Assembly: GCA_003988855.1 (NCBI GenBank)
Contig: QYAI01000018.1
Coordinates: forward strand, 62,001-126,000
DNA from: Arachnopeziza araneosa
Lineage: Eukaryota; Ascomycota; Leotiomycetes; Helotiales; Arachnopezizaceae
Direction of reading: 5' to 3'
Length of the DNA stretch: 64,000 nucleotides
A model generated the notes under the pieces. The model saw nothing but the letters and a program-made list of their open reading frames with translations, was not told where the DNA came from and searched no databases. The position numbers and the translations under genes were made by a program. Position 1 is the first letter of the stretch. The number at the start of each line of letters is the position of its first letter. Shown piece after piece: positions 36,161 through 47,353 of the stretch.

Positions 36161-38089
36161 TCATGTCCTCCCCCTCCTCGGATCGAGCGCCTCTCCTCGT
36201 CGAAAGTCTCGTATCTCCTTCGTTCCTAGGCTACCCATCCCACCTTCTCCTCTTCTCTCCCAACCTCCTAGCCGAACAACTAGACAAGTAGCATTGTCAC
36301 CCTCTCTAGAAACCTCGGTGCTAAAGCTCACCACATCCCTGGCGCCTTGTTCTGGCGTCTTCGCCTCCTTTACTACATCTACAATTTCCTGATCGCTCAA
36401 CGTTCCGGATATGCCATCCGACACAAGAACTAGGAAGCTGTATTCTGCTGGTGCCATCTCAATGCGGTGGATCTCTGGCTCTGCACTTACACCAATACGC
36501 TTAGATCGCATATCGCCAAATGCACGCGTATTGGCGAGTCCGGACATACGCTCTTCACCAAAAGAGTCGGTTACAAAGGTTGCAGCGTAACGCCGCAAAC
36601 GAGTCCCTTCAACTGGTGAGCTTGGATGATGGTTCGTAGTGACTGGGCGGGCAAGACCCGTGGCGGTAGAGCAGAGGAGGATGCGAGTGTCACCGACGTG
36701 GGCGATGAGAAGGGTTGACGGCGAAGCAGGATGCCAGAATGGTGTTGGTGTTGGGGTAGAGATGAGGGCAATGGATGCTGTTGAACCGCCGACGAAACGT
36801 ATTGGCCCACCAATACGGTGTTGAGACGGAGTAAGGAATGCGGGTTCACCAAGGACATCGTCCGCGTTGAGAGGCCGGTCCGAGTGGTTGTCAGCGTCAG
36901 GTTTGCGGGCTTGAGCTGAGACGAAATCGAGATCGGCTTTTAGAAAAGCATACATCAGAACCGTTTCAATAGAGACAAGTACTTGTGGTGGTGCATCTTC
37001 TCCGGGTTTAGAGAGAGTGAAGTATTCAGGACGAAAGCGACGGAAATAACCACCCACTGTATCCTTCCACTGTTGAACTAGAGACCTCTCAAGCTCAAGG
37101 ACTTTGAGTTTGTTGGATTGGGCTGAGACTGGGTCTTCTCCTTCAAGAGTAGGACTTGGAGAAGGTCGTTCAATCTTCCCATCCTTGTTCTTGGTCGGGA
37201 TTCTAGCACCACCACTGACAGCTTCCTTCCCTTTCATTTCCGTATTCTTCAAGCGCTCATTTCCCTGTAGAGCTGAGTCCCCAACGCCTTGCATTTCTTT
37301 CTTCGGACCGACGCCTTTCTTCTTCAAACTACTGCCCAGCTCAAACGTCTCCGCCGTCCTCTCTACATAGTCATGTAACTCGTCCTTTAGGAAATCACTG
37401 CACTCATGACCACCATGCCCGTCAAAAACCCCAAAATAAAACACTTGCGGATCTCCACTTGCCGAATCAGCACTGGTCCCTTCTCCTTCGCTCTTCTTTC
37501 CACTCCTCGTGAGACTTATTGGAGCTCTCTTCGCAAACGCAGGAATCTCTAATGTTCCAGCTTGGAAAGTGTCCTCGTTGTAAGGACGTGTTCCACGAGA
37601 TACACTAACCCCGAAATGATGCTTAGCGGATCGTAGAGGGATGCGCACGACAGTGAGGTCACGAGAGGGACCTGGCATATGTGGTGCAGCGGCGGGAGAT
37701 GCACCAGAGCCCGACGTGTGGGGCGTAGAGGCTGCGCGAGGGAGCTTATGATGAGGACCGCTTGTAGAGCGAGAATCGGGGTGTAGTGAAGATGATGGGA
37801 GGTTGGTTACGAAGTAATCGTGAAAGTTGCGCTTGTTGCTTGGGAAACGAGAATGAGGTATAGATGCTGCTATATATAATCTATCCTTTCCAATCGAATG
37901 TAAATGCGACGCCTTGCGTGTATGGAGAGTTCGACGCTGTGAGAAGCATGCTGACGTTGCACGGTCTGAGGTTGGAAATTCAGACTTGCGAACATAAATG
38001 GCTATGAAATCTGCAGAAAATGTCAGCCAAACTTCATGCTTTAATCTCCGTCGAGCTTCTACAAACCATATGTATCTGCCAAGGACCAT
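36161..38089 (-). CDS. PP2C-family Ser/Thr phosphatase, mitochondrial type
   Basis: Single open frame of 642 aa. Metal-binding PP2C motifs are in order: RPYNEDTF (171-173 are N-E-D), VFDGHGGHECSDFL (223-228), LLIAHVGDTRILLC, LANTRAFGD, LVLVSDGISG and EGDNATCLVV. A 100-residue basic, Lys-rich insert separates the second motif from the rest. The N-terminus is rich in Arg, Ser and Thr with few acids (SQRRTLHTRKASHLHS), as in mitochondrial presequences, which suggests the Ptc6/Aup1-like mitochondrial PP2C, a regulator of mitophagy in yeast. That orthology is inference. The exact start is uncertain: the first 35 codons precede the presequence-like part and no better ATG is in frame. Confidence 0.88.
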   Translation of the reverse strand: MVLGRYIWFVEARRRLKHEVWLTFSADFIAIYVRKSEFPTSDRATSACFSQRRTLHTRKASHLHSIGKDRLYIAASIPHSRFPSNKRNFHDYFVTNLPSSSLHPDSRSTSGPHHKLPRAASTPHTSGSGASPAAAPHMPGPSRDLTVVRIPLRSAKHHFGVSVSRGTRPYNEDTFQAGTLEIPAFAKRAPISLTRSGKKSEGEGTSADSASGDPQVFYFGVFDGHGGHECSDFLKDELHDYVERTAETFELGSSLKKKGVGPKKEMQGVGDSALQGNERLKNTEMKGKEAVSGGARIPTKNKDGKIERPSPSPTLEGEDPVSAQSNKLKVLELERSLVQQWKDTVGGYFRRFRPEYFTLSKPGEDAPPQVLVSIETVLMYAFLKADLDFVSAQARKPDADNHSDRPLNADDVLGEPAFLTPSQHRIGGPIRFVGGSTASIALISTPTPTPFWHPASPSTLLIAHVGDTRILLCSTATGLARPVTTNHHPSSPVEGTRLRRYAATFVTDSFGEERMSGLANTRAFGDMRSKRIGVSAEPEIHRIEMAPAEYSFLVLVSDGISGTLSDQEIVDVVKEAKTPEQGARDVVSFSTEVSREGDNATCLVVRLGGWERRGEGGMGSLGTKEIRDFRRGEALDPRRGRT

Positions 38090-38741
38090 GACCCTCTTCG
38101 AGGAGGGGATTTGATGCTGATCATATTAACAGTAGGGAGAATTGCACACTCGTCCTAGAAGCGCCTGCCCAAGTAGAAGACGGCAGAGCAGCAACGAGAT
38201 CTCCAACTACTGTCAGTATTCGTGCCATCTGGCGAGACGTCTTTTGATTCGTGTTGTACCGTTGTAGTTGTTGGTAGGAGATTAGGCAGTACCACTTCGT
38301 GCTTATGGATGGCAAAGACCCTGAGCCGCTGGGATGCAGGGCTGGCCAGATTAACGGCCCGGGCTTCAGTACTAAATGCCAATTGACTGTATGTGAAGCT
38401 TTCTCTGCGAATTGTTGAGGAGAGGTTGTCGTCGAGCAGGGATTCCCGCTATGGAAAGCTCGGACCCTGAAGGCAGGTATCGTCATGCTTAGCCCAAAAT
38501 AATAAAGCAGTGAGGAAGTATTTCATTGGCTGTGCAAAAGAAACCTTCAGATGAAAAAGGTTGCATTTGGAACTGGAAGGATTTTGATAAAAACTGACTT
38601 TTATTTCAAGGGTATTTAATCATCATCTAGCCTAGTAGGGCTCATTCTCCACATTTTATCTACAGTACAGCACCAGTGACAAAACTTCGCACTATCCATC
38701 ACCGGTTTTCCTTTACTTTTGTGTGTGAAGCAAGGTCAAAT
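38090..38741. other. Intergenic between PP2C and ferroxidase genes
   Basis: Promoter of the PP2C gene and 3' flank of the ferroxidase gene. A 121-codon minus-strand open frame (38486-38121) has no recognisable features and was not called. Confidence 0.5.
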
Positions 38742-40820
38742 TTACGTTTCATGAGCAGTGCTTCCTTCTACTTGACCAGCCAGTACACTCTCATTTGAAC
38801 GCTCCTTAGCAATTCTCCTCTCCTCGGCGGCTTGACTTGCAGCACCCATATCTGCCAACCCGTACCTGAAGATTCGTTAGCTGCCGCCTTATATCATCAC
38901 GGGATAGGGAAACAAACCAGGTGATTACAGCTATACCCAGCAATGCGGCAATGCAACTGAAAGTCAAAGCAACAACACCGCGAGCAGTGAAGCCAGCAGG
39001 CAAGGGTTTTGGTGCCTCAGTTGCGCCTTTTAGGTCTAGAAAGTCGACAGTGTTCCCAGCCGCGTTACCAGAAACTGGGATGTTTTGGGATTTGCAGGCG
39101 TCAAAATGATCTTGTGGAATTTTCAAAGTCTTTTGAAGTTCGAGAGGAGCTTCAACCATGGTAGCAACGAGACCTTGATCCATATGCCACTCAATGTGGC
39201 AATGGAAGAGCCAGACACCTGGATTGTCGGCTTGAAATCGTAGAACAATGTATCCTGTAGGGTACAAGACCATAGTGTCTCTTCGCATTGGAATAGCTGG
39301 ATAATCGGTATCCGATGAATTGGTGCCATCAAAGGTTCCAGCATCCTCGACGGATCGAGCAATTGCTTGGAAAGCATGACCGTGAAGATGGAAGGGATGT
39401 TTTCCGGTATCTAGCTGGAGATTAGTAGCTGACAGGCACTTTAAGGAGGCGATCTAACCGAGATTGTTTACAACGATCTCGACAATCTGGTCCTTTTCGA
39501 GGACAAATGGGTGTGAGAATTCGCCATAGACGAGAGGGTTCGCAGCATCCTCCCCAGTTGTAAGAACACTGTAGAGAGTTGGTAATTTAGGTCTTGTGTA
39601 TGAAATATTATTGAAAAATGCGCTGTAGATGATTAGCAGCAGACAAAAAGAGGCTTTGAAGCTCTTACTATGGTCTTCCATTCCCAAGGTTATCCATGAT
39701 CACATCCAAAGTAATGGTCTGATCAGGCTCAGGAAGAAGGGGCTTTTTGTCGTACGGTACGAGAGTGAAATCGTCAAAATCGTTGAATTCATCAACCTCA
39801 ACTGGAGCAGGGTTTTCTTTGCTACTATCATAGACCAACCAGGCAGTTGAGTTCCAGTTCAAGTCAGCTGGGAGGATATCGAACAGAGACTATAAATTAT
39901 CAGTATTGTGGGTCTGTGCAATCATTGTATAGCATACAGTATCCATGCTTGCAACAATTGGGAAATTGGCTGTAGTATCATTTCTGGTATGAACCAAGAA
40001 GCTATATCTTTGCGCAGCACCGATGTAGATCATCTCCGCTTCAGCACCGTCTGTTGTGATACCATCAACTTCAACAATAGTCATGTTATGACCTTCAATC
40101 CAAACGTATTGTCCAGCGAAAGCGCCAATATTGACCAAATGAAAGAGATAGGTCTTTCCTGGCTGGACGGGTATCGTAAGGTTCTGCGTATCGTTGAATA
40201 GAGCACTATTTGGGACTGGTTCAGCCCCAGTGGGATTGGCCTTTGTGATGAACTTCGGGATAAGCGTTGTCATCTGTTCATGATACCAGTCAGAGACAGA
40301 GATCAACAACTCTTCGTCAACCTGATCTTTATAAGGGTAGTTAGGATCGCTGATGAAGAAAGGAGCTCTTAGTCCATCAGGATATTGTCCTTTGTCATGA
40401 GAATGGTACCAGTAAGTGCCGACTTGATTGGCCTAAATACATCAGTGGTATTTTCGCAATCGCTGGGAGAAGACTCACAGTGAAGTTGTAGGTAAATGAG
40501 GTTCCTGGCGGAATCGCACATTGGGTGACCTGCGTTGGGCCATCCATTTCGGTGGTTCCATTCATATACAGCCCATGAAAATGAAGACTTGTGGTCTGGT
40601 TACCCAATCCATTGAAGACATTGACTATCACTTCGTCGCCGAGAGTTGCTCTCATCACTGGAAGTGGCCATTTGTTGTTGATTCCAATCGTTGGTCTAAC
40701 GAACAATCCATCTGGGTTTGCATTCACCCAAGTAATATTAAAGTCGTAAGTAACAGCCTGAACTGTTGCTGCTAGAAGCAGCGTTGCTATTAGACTGAAG
40801 TTGGATAAGGAGATGGCCAT
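38742..40820 (-). CDS. Fet3-type multicopper ferroxidase
   Basis: Six exons (40820-40479, 40432-39938, 39889-39669, 39622-39459, 39410-38918, 38865-38742) give 612 aa. Signal peptide at 1-22. Three cupredoxin domains carry the copper motifs HFHG (H80, H82), WYHSHDKGQ (H124, H126), HPFHLHGHAF (412-421) and HCHIEWH with the type 1 Cys478 and an axial Leu488, as in Fet3. One membrane helix (about 553-575) near the C-terminus leads into a short cytosolic tail, WYGLADMGAAS onward. This topology separates Fet3 ferroxidases from secreted laccases. At the plasma membrane Fet3 oxidises Fe(II) and passes it to the Ftr1 permease. The last intron (38917-38866) has textbook signals and replaces a spurious tail. 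No Ftr1 gene is in the window. Exact GATA-type iron-regulator sites lie upstream. Confidence 0.95.
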
Positions 40821-41145
40821 TATAAAGGCTCTAGTAGCAGTAGGTTATGTGAGTGAAGAGGTGTATCGGAATCGTCTCCGAGTGCGAAGGGAAAGAAACC
40901 CAAACCGGATTCTTGGTGCTGCTGCTGCAATTTAAAGGGCTTGTTGACAGCTCTGGGAGAGAAGCTGAACAGACTGTCGGGGCGCCGAGGACGGAACAGA
41001 CGCTTGCGGGTGGGGTGGCAATGTCAGAAGAACTGGCTAGGGTCGTTAGCAGCGTGAAATGGCGCGACCAGAGAGCCTTTGGAAAAGAAAAGGTGAAGTG
41101 CGGGAAGATTTGATCTGATTAGATGGAGAGATAATCTCTGGCCTG

Positions 41146-41154
41146 TTATCAGAT
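41146..41154 (-). promoter_or_regulatory. ATCWGATAA site 1 upstream of ferroxidase gene
   Basis: Exact ATCTGATAA on the coding strand of the ferroxidase gene, about 330 bp before its start codon. This 9-mer is the binding consensus of SreA/Sre1-type GATA repressors that shut down iron uptake genes when iron is plentiful. Confidence 0.65.
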
Positions 41155-41924
41155 TTCGTGGCTCTATGAACTCCTCGTCTGATTCGTCAACTGGACGTGT
41201 GATCGAAGTGAAACCTGCGAGAGAAGTGGGGAAGTCGAGCCGTGGAGATCGTGGAAGAGAACCGGGAACCTACTGATTTAAAGTCTAGGGATGGATGGAG
41301 AAGTTGCGGTTTCTGGTTCAAATTTTGGCTAGGAGGTAGAAGTGCAGTGCTCAAGTCCTGCTGTGAAGAAGAGCGAGATTCAGCTTGCTCTGAGCTCGAA
41401 ATCCTCGAAAGCTGAATGCAGAAGAAACAAAGTCGCAGTCGTCTGAAGACCTAAAGAGATATCCCGCACGCCAAGAAAGGAAGAGGTAACTGGTTCCAAT
41501 TGTTCTCCACTTGGGTGTCCTGCTGGCCGGAGAGCAGGGTTGAAGACTGTGCGAATTGGAGGGCTTGCTAGGATAAGCGGTATAAGCTGGCTGCGTGTGA
41601 AAGCGTCTCTCACATCGCCATCAGGGCCAATTCTAGGACCCAGTCTGGGAGAGCGACACTCACCAGAGAATCGATTGGTCGATTGAGGGAAATCTGTGGT
41701 GTCTCTCTAGAACTCGAGAAAAGAGGGAGTCAGGAGCCGGGAAATCAATTGAGTGGATGCATCATGGCCATGGAGCATTTGTTTGTATGCGTGGGATCTC
41801 GAGTCGGGATGTACAGTAAAGGAAGAAATGGTTGGGGTCGGATCCAGAAAGGCTGCCGCTTTCTCAGGCCCCTCCACCTGCACCACGTCGTTCGTCTGTA
41901 TCTCTTCTGATGCTGGACCCAGGC

Positions 41925-41933
41925 TTATCAGAT
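41925..41933 (-). promoter_or_regulatory. ATCWGATAA site 2
   Basis: Second exact ATCTGATAA, about 1.1 kb upstream of the ferroxidase start, in the same orientation as site 1. Confidence 0.5.
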
Positions 41934-42048
41934 CCTTCTGGGCGTTGTGATTCGTCGAGTCTTTTGTCAGGGAAAAGGTCGCGATCCTTGCCGGACAATT
42001 GAATTTTTTGCAGGGTAGCGTCGCTCCCTCCAGAAACGAGCTAGTTCC

Positions 42049-42057
42049 ATCAGATAA
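42049..42057 (+). promoter_or_regulatory. ATCWGATAA site 3
   Basis: Exact ATCAGATAA on the plus strand, about 1.23 kb upstream of the ferroxidase start codon. Confidence 0.45.
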
Positions 42058-42171
42058 TCTCGAAGAAGGCAAGCCGTGCGTTCCTTGCAACCTGCAACCT
42101 GCAAAACCGAAAAGCCTTGGCCGTCACAGAAACAATGAAAGCGTCGAAATTTCCGCTCCATCACAGCATCC

Positions 42172-42189
42172 TCGTCGTCGTCGTCGTCG
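42172..42189. repeat. (TCG)6 microsatellite
   Basis: Six consecutive TCG units, in the long upstream region of the ferroxidase gene. Confidence 0.9.
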
Positions 42190-42400
42190 AACGATTGGAT
42201 CATCATGGTACATCATGGTACAGTCATCAGCCCAAGCCTGTCCACTCCCACACAGGCTCCTCCGCGGATGGTCAGGTTTCCATTAAAAACCTCCCCCGAG
42301 CAGGAATCTTTCTTCCGATAATCGGCTGATCAGACCATTGTTCTGCCCCCTGTCGTTTTTCTCCGACAAAATACGAGAGGACCAAGATGATGCGCAAGTC

Positions 42401-42432
42401 TTATCAGATCAGATCAACCTGCATTATCAGAT
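42401..42432 (-). promoter_or_regulatory. ATCWGATAA sites 4 and 5, paired
   Basis: Two exact ATCTGATAA sites on the minus strand (42409-42401 and 42432-42424) separated by 14 bp, with another AGATC and a TTGATAA next to them. Paired GATA sites are typical of SreA/Sre1 targets. They lie about 1.6 kb from the ferroxidase start, so their link to that gene is inference. Confidence 0.45.
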
Positions 42433-42834
42433 CCGTTGATAAACTCGGTCGCTACTTTGCTTGAAAGTGATGTCACAATCTTAAAGGTTCTTCTGTGTCT
42501 GCGGCCTAGTATGGATACTCGAATTGGACATCTCGCTGCCACCGTAGTTCGCTGCACGAGAACGTCACTGCCGACTCCTCTGGCGATCCGTGCCCCGAAG
42601 TCTTCATCCGCTCGTCGTGTCGCATTTCGCATTTCTATCGTCTCTCGAAACAGCTATAGTTGTCCCGTTCCTCTTCTCCAAGTTTCCAAGATGTAAGACG
42701 AATGAGTCAAGGAATCGAGGCAGAAGTTATTTTACGCAATAGTCGGCAGCCCACTTCAATTGATGGTTGGAAAAGCATGCCCTGTTTATGCTTGAGATAT
42801 TGTTCTGTGCAATGTCATAAAGTTGTTGCATTCA

Positions 42835-43545
42835 TTCCTGGTATCTAGCTCCTGCTTCGGCATTTAGAGTCCCATTGCTAGTAGCAATTGGCCTCGTGGT
42901 TCCTAACGTTGTAAGATATTTGCTGTACGAGCTAGCTTTTGCACTCTGCACATCATAGACTTCACTAACCTGTTCAATTATGGTGCGTCCAGCAAGCTCG
43001 AGTTCTTCAGCAGCGTCTTCACCCGTTTGTTCCAACTATGTTGTAGGCTTATTCTTATCCATTCCAACAAATGCTATTTCGTACTTTTAGGATTAGCACT
43101 GGACCAACGCAGTTGGTCATGAGGCTGCTAAATCTTGTCCTGGCAAAGTTGTCGTATATCGCTGTGCGACGCGTTATTTTGCTAGCCCCTAACTCGGTGG
43201 CGATAAGCTTGATGATGTGTCAACATCTAGGAGAACTCTACCAGTCATGGTCTGGTCTTTTGTACAATGTGGACTGATCACATCGTTCATAGGGAATGTC
43301 CTCGGGTGGTACGAAGAATGAAGATATTAGAACATCTCGACTCTGTCCTGTTAATTTGTTCGAACACATGAAGCCAGCAGTACAGACAGAAACTGTGCAG
43401 ATCAGAATAAATCGACAAAACAAGAAGAAAGCAGCAAGCATTCAGAAGATTTGTAATATATGAAATGGCACCTACCACGATCCCGTTGAATTTAGTACAA
43501 CAACTCATGCTACTTGTCGCACTAACCTTTCGAGCCAATCCATTC
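42835..43545 (-). CDS. Tentative spliced hypothetical gene
   Basis: No single long frame, but several protein-like pieces can be joined in order on the minus strand. A segment around 43380-43250 contains SSFFVPPEDIPYERCDQS. A segment near 43180-43087 contains TRRTAIYDNFARTRFSSLMT. A segment 43035-42835 contains GEDAAEELELAGRTIIEQVS and ends at a stop. Plausible GT-AG introns link the last two (GTACGA to ACATAG) and, less surely, the first two. A start ATG near 43537 is possible. I do not recognise the product. Exon boundaries are guesses; it may be a small orphan gene or a decayed one. Confidence 0.25.
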
Positions 43546-44300
43546 CTATCCCACGTCGTAGAGCAAAAAGCAGACGATCAAATCCGACACAATCCAGCAT
43601 TCAGGCTCGTTGAAATAAGAATAAAAAGCAAGGAATAATCTAGTCCAACATGAGCGTGTTCTTCAGAGCTTCTGCGTTGGTATAGAGGATGACGACTTCA
43701 TCAGACACAAGCACGAAGAAATGCATCAATCCCCAGAGCATAAATACAAACAATCCTCATAAACCCAAGATACGGACCCCAATAAAACCAAAGATAGAAC
43801 ACGAATCTTGAAAGAAGGTGAAAACACGAGTTGTTGAGTGCAAATAGTTCAAGGAATGTGATAGGAAGCAGGTAGTGCTGACAATAACCCCGCACCTGAT
43901 TGGTCGGTTCTTCCCGACAGGGCAATCTGCCGCGCCTGGAGAAGGGAGGTGACGTTTGATTACGCTTAACCCAGACACAGGATGCGAAAGGTGCCATGGT
44001 GGGGGTTTATTGGTACTCCATGTGGCTGGTTGGCTGGTTGGTAGGTAAAGTATGAAATGGCGAGGATAGGGTCCGTCTTGAGTTGTGCTCAAGGTATTTG
44101 ATGCAATGGGATTGAGAGGTCTTATCTAAAGTATGGATCGGATTATTTCTTTAGGAAGTACGTATGGGATTGTTATTGTGATTATAGCTATTAGACAGAT
44201 GGACATCTCCTTTATTAGGTCAGGGAATGGTATGGTTTTTGATTCTATTTGGTATCCGTATATGTGGAGTTGTCGTCGATATTTAAATTCTCTACATATT
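43546..44300. other. Intergenic, downstream of COG8
   Basis: No gene recognised. A short minus-strand frame ending near 43647 encodes a hydrophobic stretch followed by LYTNAEALKNTLMLD, and a well-placed CCACCATGG lies at about 43997, but no coherent model could be built. Confidence 0.45.
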
Positions 44301-45665
44301 CTAATGCTCCTTGCTCCCAACCATCAGTTCCAGCCGCCCGGCCAGCACGCGATGCTTCCGAATAACCTCCACCCACTCCTCATCCTCTTTCTCATCTTCC
44401 TCCTCTTCTATATCCTTATCCCCTTCACTCTCTTGCAAGAAAGCCAGAATAAGACTAAAATCACCACCTAATCTACCTAAACTTCCCGCACAATACAGTA
44501 CTTGCGTGAGTAAGCTATCCCTCGAGCTACGATCTCTCACGTTAGGTAGATAGGCTCTCAACGTCTCCTCTAGCATGCTCACCAATTTCAAAGGGAAGGT
44601 AGCTAGAGGACTGGGGAGTGGCACAAGTGGATCGTCTTCTTTCTTCTCTGTTTCTCTTCCTAAGCCCTTTAACAACGCTTCGTCGGCTGCGGAGGGAGAA
44701 GGGAAGATGGAGCGGTACATGGAGATGATTGCGAAGCTTTGTTCGCGGAAGATCTCAATGTATCGCTTCAGATACCTCTCGGTCTGTTGACCACCCTCCC
44801 ATTTCCCTCCCTTCCTTTCTTCCCTTTTCCCATCTGTTAATCTTGCCGTTTCCTGATCGGCTAATTCTCGTAGCGGTGCCAGAGCTCCTAGCATTTGCTG
44901 TAGGTTTGCCAGCCTGCACACAAGGAATAAACTTCCTAAAGTATTTGAGGAGCTAGAATCTAATTCTGGCGCTACTCGTCGTAGCCAGGAGATGGTTCGC
45001 ATCGCAACTGCCAATTTCAGATTATTGGCTTTGAGCGAGGAGATGAGGTTGACGGTCATTTCTTGCATTGCTTCATCAGCTTGCTTATTAACACTCGAGA
45101 TGAGAGGTGAGTCGGGGTATAAAGCATGCAACCGACGGATGTGGGCGTTAAGATCTAGTGCCGAGGCATAGTTGAGCGTACTTGTAGATATTGTGGTGGA
45201 TATTGAAGAGGAGAGTAAAGTTGGGAGATCAAGGATGTCAGAGAGTCGGTCGATATTGCGGGAGAGCAGTAGGGCTTTCCGCCGACGATCGAGAAGAGCA
45301 TTTTCAGAGCGATTGTTATAGTTCTCGCTGAAGTGGATAGCTGCATCATCGAGTTTCGGTAGAGAATCTCGCAGAGAAGCAGTGGCTTGAGCAAGTGCAG
45401 GAAGGGTAGTTGAGAGGGTGGAGTGGTGTGTTGCAGAGGTTATTATGGATTGGTGAGAGCGTTTAGACAAGGCTTGCAGCGAAAGGAGGAGAGAATGGGT
45501 GGTTTGCGTCAAGGACTGCGGTTCGGTGGATGTGAGGGAGGAGAGGGGGAGTGTGGTGAGACGATTGAGGTAAGCATTGGTGGTGGGATCTTTCGAGGAT
45601 GGCGGTTTGCGCGGCGATGGCTCGTCGAAGTAGGGTACCAGGAGCTCGTAAAGAGGATCCGCCAT
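44301..45665 (-). CDS. COG8 (Dor1-like) subunit of the conserved oligomeric Golgi complex
   Basis: Single-exon gene, 454 aa from the ATG at 45665 (MADPLYELLVPYFDE). An earlier in-frame ATG eight codons upstream is possible, but the second matches the usual fungal start. The Dor1 family core is visible: an N-terminal helical region (THSLLLSLQALSKRSHQSI), then ALLLSRNIDRLSDILDLPTLL, and the region NAHIRRLHALYPDSPLISSV to AVAMRTISWLRRV. The C-terminus is acidic and ends RLELMVGSKEH. COG8 belongs to lobe B of the COG tether, which directs retrograde vesicle traffic within the Golgi and so maintains glycosylation enzymes. It diverges from the amidohydrolase gene with 230 bp between start codons. 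Confidence 0.9.
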   Translation of the reverse strand: MADPLYELLVPYFDEPSPRKPPSSKDPTTNAYLNRLTTLPLSSLTSTEPQSLTQTTHSLLLSLQALSKRSHQSIITSATHHSTLSTTLPALAQATASLRDSLPKLDDAAIHFSENYNNRSENALLDRRRKALLLSRNIDRLSDILDLPTLLSSSISTTISTSTLNYASALDLNAHIRRLHALYPDSPLISSVNKQADEAMQEMTVNLISSLKANNLKLAVAMRTISWLRRVAPELDSSSSNTLGSLFLVCRLANLQQMLGALAPLRELADQETARLTDGKREERKGGKWEGGQQTERYLKRYIEIFREQSFAIISMYRSIFPSPSAADEALLKGLGRETEKKEDDPLVPLPSPLATFPLKLVSMLEETLRAYLPNVRDRSSRDSLLTQVLYCAGSLGRLGGDFSLILAFLQESEGDKDIEEEEDEKEDEEWVEVIRKHRVLAGRLELMVGSKEH

Positions 45666-45895
45666 GATTCCTGAAGCTCTTGGTGTCAAGTGGTGTGTTG
45701 TCGAGTTACCTACTCCGATGGAAAGCTTTAAATTTACTTAGCGAGTCCCGATAACCTCGATAAGAGAGAGTTTATCCGTCGTGCCGTCACATCTCTTGTA
45801 AATATTGCCTTCTTGTAAATTCAATTCCGCCGCGTTGATAAATCTTTCTTTCTCTTCACATCTATGCCTTAGAGGCGTAATCGCAATTTTTCAGA
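45666..45895. promoter_or_regulatory. 230-bp divergent promoter, COG8 / amidohydrolase
   Basis: Only 230 bp separate the two start codons. It must hold the promoters and leaders of both genes. No specific site was identified. Confidence 0.5.
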
Positions 45896-47353
45896 ATGTC
45901 GAGTCCTGCTTCCGAAGATGCTGGTCCAGAGCTTGTTTACAAAGGTGTCTTCATGGCGGGGAAGCCTGCAGGCACAAGATGGGATCTCACCTGCAACAAC
46001 GGCGTCATTGAAACGCTCGAAGAGCATCAACCCACAGATGGAGATCCAGGAGTCCGATTTCTTTGCCCAAGTCTTTGTCATCCCCACATTCATCTTGACA
46101 AATGCTTCCTGCTTTCTCACCCGAAGTATGCGGACTTGGAGATTGAGAAAGGTGATTTTGCTGAGGCCATGAAATTGACGAGTAGGTGCTTCTTTCATTT
46201 CTACGTTTGCAAGTCTCAAGATCGATGTAGGCGAAGCAAAGTCCCGATTTGATGTAGAGGATCTTATTGAGAGAGGAAGAGCTCTTATTCAAGAAAGCAT
46301 CAACTTTGGGGTCACTCACATGAGAGCTTTTGTGGAAGTCGATCTTGGCGTCAGGTTGAAGTGTCTAGAAGCTGGAAAAGCCCTCAAAGAGGAATTCCGA
46401 GGTCGTTGCTATCTCCAACTCTGCGTTTTTGCTCAAGATCCCATTGTCAGCTACAGAGACAAAGGACGGGAGATGATGAGATTGCTCGAGAGTGCAGTCA
46501 ATTGTCCCGAGGTTGAGGTATTTGGAAGTACGCCTTACGTTGAGAAGAATGGAGACAAAGCAAAGCAGATAGCAAACATTGAGTTTGCAATCAGGACCGC
46601 CAAACGGTACAAATTGCACTTGGATTTTCACATCGATTATAATCTGGACCCGGGTAAAGAGAGCCTAGTTCTGGAAGCTCTCAGACTCCTAGACAAGCTA
46701 GACTGGCCCTCTAATTGGAACTTACCAACTTATAAAGTCATCACTTTCGGTCACTGCACCAGACTCACTCTATTCGACAACGAAGAATGGCTTGCTCTGC
46801 GTGAGAAGACCTTGGGTTTGCCAATTTCCTTTGTGGGTCTTCCAACATCAGATCTATTTATGATGGGTAGACCAGAAAAGGGTGAAGAGTCCTGCCAACG
46901 AGTCCGAGGAACTCTTCAAGTTCCACACATTATCCAGACCTATGGCATGAATGCAGCTATCGGTATCAACAATGTTGGCAACGCTTTCACACCCCAAGGA
47001 AGCTGTGATCCTCTCAGCCTTGCGAGTTTTGGAGTCGGTTTGTATCATGCTGGTACCAAGGTGGATACCGATCTCTTATTGGTAAGTTGATCCGTGCTGG
47101 AAGAAAATGTTTAGTTGACTGTAAATAGCAATGCGTCTCGAACCGAGCAAAACTAGCCATGGGAATTAACCTAGCAGTCTCATATGATATTGAGTTAGAA
47201 GCTGGAGACCCTGCAGATTTTGTGATATTCGGAGACAAAGCTGCAGCAAGTGGATCGCAGTCGTTCAGGGCGAGAAAAACCGTCGAAGATATTGTCTACG
47301 ACGCTGGACAAGACAGAATAACAGTTTATGCTGGCAAGGTTGTCAGTACTTAA
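45896..47353 (+). CDS. Amidohydrolase / cytosine deaminase-like metal-dependent hydrolase
   Basis: Three exons (45896-46181, 46231-47081, 47129-47353) give 453 aa. Metal site motifs: HPHIHLDKC near residue 65 (strand 1 HxH), LHLDFHIDYNLD (strand 5 His), TFGHCTRL (strand 6 His), and GINNVGNAFTPQGSCDPL (strand 8 Asp). This order matches the CodA/cytosine deaminase-like branch of the amidohydrolase superfamily. The C-terminal beta part returns with GDPADFVIFGDK. The family deaminates or hydrolyses cyclic amides such as pyrimidines or related nitrogen heterocycles; the substrate here is not known. Cytosolic, no signal peptide. Both introns are short and GT-AG. Confidence 0.88.

Larger units (their letters stand above)
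40821..42834. other. Long upstream region of the ferroxidase gene
   Basis: About 2 kb without a recognisable gene. It contains the five GATA-type sites listed separately and a TCG microsatellite. Open frames here are short and lack protein features. No Ftr1-like REGLE motif was found on either strand. Confidence 0.55.

Noticed and set aside
40821..44300. Ftr1 iron permease as the usual partner gene of the ferroxidase
   Set aside because: No REGLE-type motifs or multi-pass frame on either strand in this gap.
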